A stretch of DNA of 64,000 bases from Saccharomycopsis phalli (lineage: Eukaryota > Ascomycota > Saccharomycetes > Ascoideales > Saccharomycopsidaceae). The position numbers and the translations under genes are program-made. Positions 19,460 to 27,252 of this stretch are shown here, piece by piece (positions within the stretch are counted from its first letter, which is position 1; each line of letters starts with the position of its first letter). The DNA is taken from the NCBI GenBank assembly GCA_020342235.1, contig CP073214.1, positions 1,984,001 to 2,048,000 on the forward strand, in the 5' to 3' direction. Under the pieces are notes generated by a model. The model searched no databases. It was given only the letters and a program-made list of their open reading frames with translations, and had not been told where the DNA came from.

Positions 19460-19536
19460 GGTAGAATAGACCAAGAGGTAGGGTAGAATAGACCAAGAGG
19501 TAGGGTAGAATAGACCAAGAGGTAGGGTAGAATAGA
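19449..19536. repeat. 22-bp tandem repeat spanning the YLF2 stop codon
   Basis: Copies starting CCAAGAGGTAGGG begin at 19449, 19471, 19493 and 19515. The first copy contains the last Lys-Arg codons and the TAG stop of YLF2, so the array arose by duplicating the gene's end. Confidence 0.92.
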
Positions 19537-20165
19537 ATGTGAGTAGTATGGTGTAATATGGTGTAGTTCGGTGTATACGGTGTAGTATGGTGTAATATGG
19601 TGTATACGGTGTAATACAGTGTAGTACGGTGTAGTACGATTGGTAATACAGTTGATAATACAATTAGTAATACGATGTAATACAATTGATAATACAATTA
19701 GTAATACGATGTAATACAATTGGTAATATGATGTAATATGACGAGGTACAATTGGTGATACAATTGGTACTTAATCGACTGGCACTTGACACGGTTTTGT
19801 AGTTGAATATACGATTGGCACTTGAAAATATGATTGGCACTTGAAAATATGATTGGCACTTGAAAATACGATAAACACTTGAAAACACGATTTTGTAGTT
19901 GAAAAAACGATAAACACTTGACACGATTGACATTCGTAAGGCATGTCGACTGGCGAAACGGTGGTATTACGACATTGACGACGACACTTTGTACGCTGAT
20001 CATTACCAGGCCTCAAAGATGGAATTTTAATCACGACATTTGGCAACGAGCACCGTGAACTGAGTACTTTAAACTTCACATAGCTTTCCTTCACTTCCCC
20101 ACTTTCCTACTTCCTCACTTTCCTACTTCCTCACTTTCCTACTTCCTCACTTTCCTACTTCCCTC
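19537..20165. repeat. Spacer made almost entirely of short tandem repeats
   Basis: GTGTAATAC/GTGTAGTAC-type units run from about 19545 to 19760, then 19-20-bp units containing GATTGGCACTTGAAAATA from about 19795 to 19935, then 16-bp units TTCCTCACTTTCCTAC at about 20095-20160. It lies between the convergent YLF2 and AYR1. No gene seen; minus-strand ORFs here are repeat artefacts. Confidence 0.8.
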
Positions 20166-21029
20166 TTACACTGACTTTTTGGAATACCTCTTGGCCAAAT
20201 CCCTAAACCATCCGTCCAACGCCATAAACTTGAGCGAAAACCGCACAAGCAACGACCGAGGTAAAAACGTCAGCACCCACCAATTGACCGACGCACCCTT
20301 GCCTCGAAAAGACTCGTGAAAGTTCTCGCGCGACCTGATGGCCGTCTCAAAGTCGTTGACCACCAGCTTGGCAAACACATTGGCTTTGGTCAGCTTCACA
20401 CCTCGAAAGTTAAACTCGCTATGCAGTTCGTCATAGTAGAGCGAGCTCTTGGGGACGGGAGACGACTCGCCAATCTCCGAGTCTACAGCCCCAGCAACGA
20501 TATTCAACACCGTGACGCCAAACGGCTGCGACTCAATTGCCAAAGTGTTGGCGTACGACGCAACTGCAGCCTTGGTTGCAGCATACACTCCAAGCATTGG
20601 CACGGGAATTACACCAGCAACAGACCCAGTAAAGGCAATTAGTCCTTTGGCATTGACCACAAGCCGGTGGAACTCGCGCACGGTTTTCATGAGCCCAAAC
20701 ACATTGACCTCAAACTGCCGTTCAATGGTGTCGTCGCTCAGATCAAAGAGCAAGGTGCTGATTGCAATCCCGGCATTGTAGAAGAGAAGATCCAACTTCC
20801 CGCGGTTTTCCCCGGAAATCGTCTGTCTAGCGGCCCGGACACTCTCAATGTCGGTGGCGTCGAGCCGCAATGGCACAATCTGGTGCTGTCGGAGTGGTTC
20901 CAAGAGCTCGGTGCGTCTGGCTCCAGCATACACTTTGTAGCCTCGGGAAGCAAGTTCCAAGGCCACAGCATAGCCAATTCCCGAGGACGCACCGACAACA
21001 AATGCAACTTTTCGATTCGAGTCGCTCAT
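20166..21029 (-). CDS. AYR1: 1-acyl-dihydroxyacetone-phosphate reductase Ayr1 (SDR family)
   Basis: The ATG at 21029 gives 287 residues (yeast Ayr1: 297); an upstream in-frame GTG at 21041 was not used. It is a short-chain dehydrogenase with the nucleotide motif GASSGIGYA (~12-20), YNAG (~90), the catalytic serine in FTGSVAG (~135) and YAATKAA (~150), followed by a C-terminal substrate and membrane-associating region. Ayr1 reduces acyl-DHAP to lysophosphatidic acid with NADPH on lipid droplets and ER, feeding phosphatidic acid synthesis. The Ayr1 assignment over other fungal SDRs rests on overall pattern and length. Confidence 0.8.
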   Translation of the reverse strand: MSDSNRKVAFVVGASSGIGYAVALELASRGYKVYAGARRTELLEPLRQHQIVPLRLDATDIESVRAARQTISGENRGKLDLLFYNAGIAISTLLFDLSDDTIERQFEVNVFGLMKTVREFHRLVVNAKGLIAFTGSVAGVIPVPMLGVYAATKAAVASYANTLAIESQPFGVTVLNIVAGAVDSEIGESSPVPKSSLYYDELHSEFNFRGVKLTKANVFAKLVVNDFETAIRSRENFHESFRGKGASVNWWVLTFLPRSLLVRFSLKFMALDGWFRDLAKRYSKKSV

Positions 21030-21950
21030 GGCTTGAAACACGCCCGGTGCGGGTATTTATACCCGTGAGACATGTTTCGGCACTCAACGGGACCTAATGT
21101 GCCGTCGCCAATTCTCCGCACCAGCTGTCAATGTGCTGCAATTCGCAGCATTAGGTTTGGACCAATGTGGATATGGCAAAGGGGTACTGGGCTTATATGA
21201 GCCACACTCGCCAAGCGGACATATTTGTCATTACAAAGTACTCTTGCCATTTACCATTACACTTGCCATTTACCATTACACTTGCCATTTACCACTACAC
21301 TTGCCATTTACCACTACACTTGCCATATTACGAAGCTACACATTACAATTGTTACTTGTTATATTACCACTCACCAAGTACACTAGTTGTCAAATTACCA
21401 CTCACCAAGTGCACTTAACATATTTACCACACTTGATGCTACATTTAGTACCACACAAACAATGGTACTACACTTGGTACCGTGCAAGCAATAGTGCCAC
21501 TGTTTTCACAATAGTATTACACTGCACTGGATAGCTCACTAGACGTTTACACTTCTATACGTTTACACTTACTATGTTTACACTTCTATACGTTTACACT
21601 TCTATACGTTTACACTCACTACACTTAACATCACTACACTTAACATCACTACACTTGGCTCTCACGACTACACCATCTAGCTGTAATATATTAGCCTATT
21701 CTGCATTTCTATCCGTCATCTCGTTTATCCTCCACCCTTTACCTTTATCTGGTAGCCTGGTATCCTATGTGTTAGCAAATTCATAAAAAAAGTCAATTCT
21801 GTCAGTACATTTGATCGGTATCTTATCATATACAAAATTTCAAACGAGCTGGGTTTAATGCTATATGGTCATCATGTAGAATTGACATTGTATCATTACT
21901 TACCAGTTGCCCACACTCAAAAACTCTGAAAATTTTCGCCTTATATCCCC
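21030..21950. other. Spacer between AYR1 and MIF2 with short repeats
   Basis: A 19-bp array (TTGCCATTTACCA(T/C)TACAC units) covers about 21240-21335. GTTTACACTTCTATAC and ACTACACTTAACATC units lie at about 21545-21660. The remainder is AT-rich promoter sequence. No gene seen. Confidence 0.7.
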
Positions 21951-21966
21951 GTAGTCACGTGACTAC
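21951..21966. promoter_or_regulatory. 16-bp perfect palindrome centred on CACGTG, MIF2 promoter
   Basis: GTAGTCACGTGACTAC is a perfect inverted repeat 41 bp upstream of the MIF2 ATG. The core RTCACRTG is the Cbf1/CDE I consensus. Confidence 0.75.
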
Positions 21967-22006
21967 GCAGCGGTTTGTTTTTCGCGGGGCGTAAATAGAC
22001 ATTATC

Positions 22007-23080
22007 ATGAGCTACACCAGGGTAGGCGGGCAATCGCGTAAAACTGGTATTATTCCGAGAGAAGACACCCAGCGGGACGCAAACAATTTTGAGAACGTGA
22101 ATGATTTTTTTGAGGTCAATGGCGGCAGCACAGGCGGCGCGACAAGCGCCAAGTCCACAAAGCAGTCGCGAAATCCCACCAACCGCGTCATCCAAGACAC
22201 CGACGAAAACAACTCGGACGTGGTGCTTATAAGCGACGACTCTCCTGCGGAGTATCAGACACCGAAGAAGAAGAAGGAGAAGGAGAAGAAACCCAAGAGC
22301 AACACCGGTCCTCGGACGTCACGGGTGACAAAGAACATTGCACTAAATAAAAACAAGCCCAAGAACATCGAGGTGTCACAGCGGACCCGGCCGCAGCGGT
22401 TCACACATCCGCCGGTGGAGTTTTGGCGGAACGAAAAGGTGATGTACAAATACGGCGCGGACCGGACTCCGTCGGTGGTGGATATTGTGACAAAAGCGGT
22501 GGACGAGGCGCCGCCAAAGAAGGTGAGCAGGAAGAAAAAAACCAAGACGTCGGCCGAGCGCGTGCAGGAAGCTCTTGCCGAGCATCAGAAAAATAACGAG
22601 TTTACCGACGACCAGAAGCGACGCGCCGCGTGGATGAAGCTGGGCAGCATCAAGCTTCTGGTGGTTGATGGCCCGGATTCGACCATAGAGTCAGAGCGGA
22701 CGATAGCATGGGCCAACAACCAGGCCAAGGACATTACAACTGTCGACACCGACCGGGAAAGATATCTGTTGGGGGTGTTGTTCAACGAGGAGCAGGAGTT
22801 TGCGGCGCTGGGCATTCTCCGGTTTCCGGTGGGGGGGATCAAGCTTTCAAGGAACGCTGGCACGTCCTATTTTCTATTCTATGTGTGCAGCGGCACGTTT
22901 GAGGTCAAGATAGGCAAGTCGGTGATTGTGGTGAGCGAGGGCTGTTCGTTTGAGATTCCCATGGGGAATCCGTATGATTTCAAGAACATTGGCAAGGTGG
23001 AGGGCAAGTTGTTTTTTGTGCAGACGCGATATGTTCATGTGCTGAGTGATGTCTATGAGTCGAGTGCCGATGAGGAGTAG
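22007..23080 (+). CDS. MIF2: Inner-kinetochore protein Mif2 (CENP-C)
   Basis: This 357-residue protein is shorter than S. cerevisiae Mif2 (549). The N-terminus (VGGQSRKTGI...NFENVNDFF) matches the Mif2 block that contacts the Mis12 complex. A long basic disordered linker follows, then the CENP-C motif near 125-145 (RTRPQRFTHPPVEFWRNEK), which docks on the CENP-A nucleosome, and a C-terminal cupin domain (~265-350, GILRFPVGGIK ... FEVKIGKSVIVV) that dimerises. It acts at centromeric chromatin linking CENP-A to the outer kinetochore. Codon 268 is CTG in the stretch FAA-CTG-GIL; fungal CENP-Cs have FASG(V/I)L there, which supports CTG read as serine. The start is the first ATG. Confidence 0.92.
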   Translation: MSYTRVGGQSRKTGIIPREDTQRDANNFENVNDFFEVNGGSTGGATSAKSTKQSRNPTNRVIQDTDENNSDVVLISDDSPAEYQTPKKKKEKEKKPKSNTGPRTSRVTKNIALNKNKPKNIEVSQRTRPQRFTHPPVEFWRNEKVMYKYGADRTPSVVDIVTKAVDEAPPKKVSRKKKTKTSAERVQEALAEHQKNNEFTDDQKRRAAWMKLGSIKLLVVDGPDSTIESERTIAWANNQAKDITTVDTDRERYLLGVLFNEEQEFAALGILRFPVGGIKLSRNAGTSYFLFYVCSGTFEVKIGKSVIVVSEGCSFEIPMGNPYDFKNIGKVEGKLFFVQTRYVHVLSDVYESSADEE

Positions 23081-23570
23081 AGCTGGGGTTGATACTATTG
23101 AGGTGAGGAAGGAGTATTGTGGTATAGTAGATTGGTATTGTATAATAGCGGGAGAATAAATGAGATGCAGATGGTGTAGTGTGGATTGGATGTGGATTGG
23201 AATTTGCAATTGGATGTGGATTGGAATTTGCAATTGGATGTGGATTGGAATTTGCAATTGAATGTGGATTGGAATTTGCAATTGAATGTGGATTGGAATT
23301 TGCAATTGAATGTGGATTGGATGTGAATTGGTATATGCAATTGGTACATGGTACGGTCATTTCCGTCATTGTATTTGATTGCTAGAGTTGTCGACTGACT
23401 GTTTGGCTGAGATTGCCGTATCGCTTTTCATATCCGAGTGTACGTGATTCTTGGGTATTTAAATCTGTCCATTTGACAGCGCAGCTGGGAATTGGTTACC
23501 AATGCCTATAATGATATTTCTGTATTAATTACATGTCTGCAAAATACAGTTCTTTGACTAATTTCACCCA
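23081..23570. repeat. 24-bp tandem repeat and spacer downstream of MIF2
   Basis: Units of 24 bp containing GATGTGGATTGGAATTTGCA repeat about six times between 23186 and 23325. The remaining sequence to 23570 shows nothing recognisable. Confidence 0.8.
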
Positions 23571-24050
23571 GGAGCAGGCAGTATGGTTCAAAGAAACTCT
23601 GTAGCAGAGGGAAAAACCTTCAACCGGAACTAGTCAATGGTAGATTAATGGGCATTGGTGGGGAAGTGAGCGTTTCCTAGGTTGTAAGTGACTTGAGCCA
23701 CTCCAGAATCAGAGTACATTGTACGGTTGCCTCCTAACCTGCTGTAGCAAAAAGGAAACCACCAGTACAGCACAGACGAGTAGAATCCCACATGTTTAAA
23801 CTTTACCTTATCTTAAAAGAGCGGGTTGGGCTGGCGGAAGTGATCCCTTTTTGGATCTGTTCTTGGGCTGAAAAAACAAGAGTATTGGGCAGGTAAAATC
23901 ATAAAACGTCAATGGCGTAAGATCCTCCATCTATTTCATAATGGGCTAACCTCTGCGTTAATAGAGTCTCTGTCTTGTATGAAACCAAGCATTGTCTGCT
24001 GAGTAGCTGATCTTGCCGAGTATTTTCTTAGGTCCAACTAGGGCTTCTAA
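23571..24050 (-). mobile_element. LINE family A fragment
   Basis: Homologous to 50540-51030 in the same orientation. Landmarks are GCTGTAGCAAAAAGGAAACC, the CAGCAC(A)GACGAGTAGAATCC block and GGTCCAACTAGGGCTTCT. It covers the 3' UTR start and the end of ORF2; the tail is missing. The coding part is degraded. Confidence 0.75.
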
Positions 24051-24188
24051 GTGTAATTTTGAGAATCTCGCATTTGTTGGAGAATTGGGTTCCAACACCT
24101 GGTACAAGTCTGTGTATTCCACGGAATATAATCAATATCTCACTGATATTTATTCGGGAAACTCGTCCAACATATTTCTGGAAAAGTA

Positions 24189-24845
24189 TCAATTACTACC
24201 GTACTGTATTGACAAGTTCATGAGGTCCTGAGGCTCGACAAGGCTCTTGTTGAATTTGCCGACCTTTTGCTGCTCCTCGTCCTTGTACAAGCCGGTTTTG
24301 TTGTTGATCTGGACCTTGGACCCGAGAAACTGCTTGTTTTTAAAGTCCAAAAACAATAGGATTTGGTCGTTGTTTCTGAGGAGGATCTTCTTGCCCTTTG
24401 ATATTTTCTTGCCCTTTATATGGCACCCGTTGGTGCTGTAGTCAATGAGCCATACGCCGTCCAATCCTTGGGCCGGGGGCTCATAGAAGCTCTTGCCAAT
24501 GGGATGCCGTTTGCGGATGATGATGCAGTGGAATTTTGAGATTTTACTGTCCTCGATGCTGAAGTTGCAATTGCCGTTGCCGCCGATGATGAGAGTCTGG
24601 TATTTCATTCTCAAAAAGTGCATGCTCTGGATGGAGATTATATAGGTGATTGATACCATGGAAATTTGTCCTATATTGTTGACATTTCCGGTTCTGGTGT
24701 CAAATAGCTTGGGCAATAATGCAACTGAGATGCTTGTTCCACAGTAATTGAGATGGCATATGTTGGGCCTGCGAGATGGTTCTGGTCTGTGTTGTATTTA
24801 GTATTTGGACTACGATAGAGTATACGCCTTTTGGTCTATTGTCAT
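24189..24845 (-). CDS. Small FHA-domain protein, spliced
   Basis: Proposed exons 24826-24845 (20 nt) and 24189-24786 give 205 residues: MTIDQKAPEPSRRPNICHLN and onward. The FHA domain spans roughly 65-150: IIGGNGNCNFSIED, the strand with SKFHCIII, and WLIDYSTNGCHIKG, which carries the STNG phospho-peptide loop. No kinase or other domain follows. It could be a stand-alone phospho-threonine reader or the 5' remnant of a checkpoint kinase gene (Dun1/Mek1/Rad53 type, which start with FHA) cut short by nearby LINE insertions. A second FHA feature, the conserved arginine after GG, is not clearly present. No ATG opens the frame without the intron, and the upstream in-frame TAA falls inside it. Confidence 0.55.
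24787..24825 (-). other. Predicted 39-nt intron in the FHA gene
   Basis: 5' site GTATAC (weaker than the GTAAGT of the other two introns), branch-like TACTAAA, 3' site ACACAG. Removing it joins the only suitable ATG exon in frame to the FHA frame. Size and short branch-to-AG distance match the other introns in the window. Confidence 0.5.
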
Positions 24846-24984
24846 TTCTTGGTCTGTATATTTGGTTCTAGGCAATTGCGGAATTCCAACATTGGATGAT
24901 ATTGACAGTTTTTCAGGTTGAAATACACATCGTGTAGCCTTATATTACTCGTTGCTCAAATTATTTGATAATAACCCGAATATC

Positions 24985-25177
24985 TTTAAAGATCTAGGCA
25001 AAAGCTCATTGCTCCTCCAGTGCCAATTAATCTACATATTCATACGCACTAACCAAAGTTTTTTATCTGTCGAAGTTTCTTTCGACAACTACATAACGGC
25101 GCCGTGCTTTGTTGTTGATGGAAAGTATAAATCTCCCATGGGAGCCTAGTATAGCTTTAGCTTTGTATAAATATTAT
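24985..25177 (+). mobile_element. LINE family A, 3' end fragment
   Basis: AAAGATCTAGGCAAAAGCTC, then TTTCTTTCGACAACTACATA and GGGAGCCTAGTATAGC, ending TATAAATATTATTATA. About 190 bp, joined directly to family B. Confidence 0.75.
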
Positions 25178-25625
25178 TATAATGGCCGGAAGTGCAAAAG
25201 ATGTGAGATTCCCCCTCCATCATACATCTCTGCTGCCTAGAGCTCTTGGAAACTTGAATTCTATTACACATTGATGACATACAAATTCCACTCATGGAAT
25301 ACGCAACACGCGGAAAGTGTTTGCCAATCAGTTTACAAACTTGTATAGTTTTATCGGAACGTTTTGGAACATGATTCTCCAGCACATGGTGAGATTGAGT
25401 GGTCAAACTTGAAAAGGGCGATCAGGCTTGCACAAGTGATACAAGTATAATGAGTCAACAGTAAGACCACTTACATTGAAGTATTTATCCCAACCGAATG
25501 AGGGCTGGCAAAGGGTTTCAACAGCAATGCTGCACAGGATATTCCTGAGTGAAGAAATATTTGTCAAATGACCGTATTGCCGGAGGCAATATAGCTAATA
25601 CAAAAATAAATGTATATATGGAGTA
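25178..25625 (+). mobile_element. LINE family B, 3' 450 bp
   Basis: It begins in the end of an ORF that encodes a CKRC zinc-knuckle-like motif (GTGCAAAAGATGTGAG), as in the copy at 62830-63385 on the other strand. It runs through the 3' UTR (GAATGAGGGCTGGCAAAGGG) to TACAAAAATAAATGTATATA. The layout (C-x2-C then 3' UTR then AT tail) parallels family A, so B is a related LINE family. Confidence 0.7.
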
Positions 25626-25639
25626 GAACCAATAATCAT

Positions 25640-26360
25640 TTAAGGAAGTGTTAGCCCAAGCCCAATCAGAAGTGTCGGAGAGTCAGACTTTGGCCCTTGC
25701 AAGGACAAAAAAAAATAAGTCCTTAAAGATCAAATAAACACAAGAGTGACCAAGGAATGGCAAAAATTAGTGGACACTGGTGAGATTGCTCTTCCAGCCC
25801 ACTATATAACTCCACGCGGAACGGATTCACTGGTGGTTACAACTGCCAAAGATAAACTCCTACTACTGAGGCCTTGGCTAGTCCAAAGAAAATTGTAGCT
25901 TCAGTCAATTTTCAAGCGGAAAAGTTTGGTGTCAAGAACTACTAAGCAGTTTAATCTGGACTGCAATCCAAAGTGTCCTAGGTGCGAAATTCGTCCATAT
26001 TTCATGACCCATCATGCCCAAGTTTAGAGGTATCCACTCAGGAAACAATAGGCAAAGGCCTCATCACTAGAGGGCAGATTCGTAGGATTCTACACATTAG
26101 TTCTGGATGGGTATATTCCTTTTCATTTACAGTACCACAAGAAGACGATCAGGCAGGTAGTCCTAGGAGCGAGATTCCGTAGTTCCTTCAAAGTCATTTC
26201 TTGTCAGTTAAAGATCAAGTCGAATGTTTTTATCCCATCAAGGGTTTTCTCTTGGCTCAAAAATAGCAGCCTGTCTTTATTTTTGGAAGGTGAAATATCA
26301 ATTTCCCGGGGGAGCCTAGTAAAGCTATAGAAGTAAATGAACATATTATTATATGGAAGT
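25640..26360 (+). mobile_element. LINE family A2 (diverged), ORF2 end plus 3' UTR
   Basis: ORF2-derived sequence (GACCAAGGAATGGCAAAAAT; a CNPKCPRCE-type knuckle near 25965-25990) is followed by a 3' UTR ending GGGGGAGCCTAGTAAAGCTA and ATTATTATA. It is clearly related to family A but more diverged; the same subfamily is seen at 54700-55262 and, as a short fragment, at 46925-47065. It is non-coding now. Confidence 0.7.
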
Positions 26361-26590
26361 GGAAGTGGGACTGGACTGGGACTCTGACGGCGAGACCCTG
26401 ACAGTGGGACCCTGACAGTGGGACTCTGGGAGTGGGACTTTAAATGGACTGCATGGAGTGGTAGTCTGATATATAATAATCTGATGCCTGATTCTGATAA
26501 TCTAATAGTGTGATGGACGGAATGCACTGTTAGTCTGATATCTGATAGTTTAGTAGTCAGATTCTGATAGTCTGACTGCCATATTCAGAT
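26361..26590. repeat. Short GTGGGAC / CTGATAG repeats
   Basis: Irregular units GACAGTGGGACCCT (26340-26450) give way to TCTGATA-rich sequence (26465-26580). No gene. Confidence 0.65.
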
Positions 26591-26594
26591 TCAG

Positions 26595-26930
26595 ATTGAA
26601 TATTCTGTAGAGGTTGAAACCACCAGCAAGACATCTACAACGGAGAAGCAATTCTACGTTGGAATTACTCACGGAATGGTACAGCATGGGCAACATGCAG
26701 TTGTAGCGTAATGTGAAACTCCTGACGATGGGCACTTGTAAGGGAACAAGTATCCTATAAGGGAGATGATTCCGTAGTTTAAAAGAACAAGTACAATTTA
26801 ATTCAATCATCGGTGCTGTTTTGATTATTCAATTACAAAGGACAAGGCTGATTTATAAGTAAGATCTGAGCATAAGTTTGTAGCGAAGACACTCTAGACG
26901 ATGAAATCGACATTGACAGAACTAATTCAG
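26595..26930 (+). repeat. Dispersed repeat family C, copy 2
   Basis: Similar to 14226-14458 with internal length differences; shares TTCTACGT..GG, TACTCACGG, GTTGTAGCGTAATGTGAAAC and CATAAGTTTGTAGCG...CACTCTAGACGA. It ends at GACATTGACAGAAC, where a minisatellite begins. Confidence 0.55.
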
Positions 26931-27165
26931 ATAGTCACAGTCACAGTCGGACTTGATTCAGATAGTCGGGTTCAAATTCTAATTCAGATAGTCAGACTCA
27001 GATTCAGATTCAGACAGTTAGATTCAGATTCAGACAGTCAGATTCAGATTCAGACAGTCAGATTCAGATTCAGACAGTCGGGCTCTAATTCAGATAGTCA
27101 GACAGCCTGACTATAATTCCGATAGTCAGATTCAAATTCTAATTCTGATAGTCAGCCAGACACCA
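26931..27165. repeat. TCAGATTCAGACAG minisatellite
   Basis: About ten imperfect units of 20-21 bp containing GATTCAGATTCAGACAGTC, downstream of STE20. The motif echoes the CTGATAG repeats at 26465-26580 on the opposite strand. Confidence 0.85.
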
Positions 27166-27252
27166 CTACACAATCCATGATTCCAGGTATATTCAATAAA
27201 ACAATATCTAACAAACAATAATACAGTAGAATAAAAGTCGTCACCATCAGCC

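Noticed and set aside
22007-23080. Nearby centromere suggested by MIF2 and CDE I-like CACGTG boxes
   Set aside because: MIF2 is a protein gene and need not lie near a centromere; CACGTG boxes here sit in promoters, and no CDE II/III or inverted-repeat centromere was seen.
23095-23369. Minus-strand ORFs with NSNPHSIA / QIPIHIQL repeats
   Set aside because: Translation of the 24-bp array; no independent sequence.
23533-23605. Possible gene start MSAKYSSLTNF just left of the 23.6-kb LINE
   Set aside because: Most of the short frame overlaps degenerate LINE 3' sequence and it stops after 23 codons.
24049-24231. 61-codon plus-strand open stretch starting at a LINE edge
   Set aside because: Could be the C-terminal remnant of a gene, but it overlaps the FHA gene and matches nothing; kept only as context.
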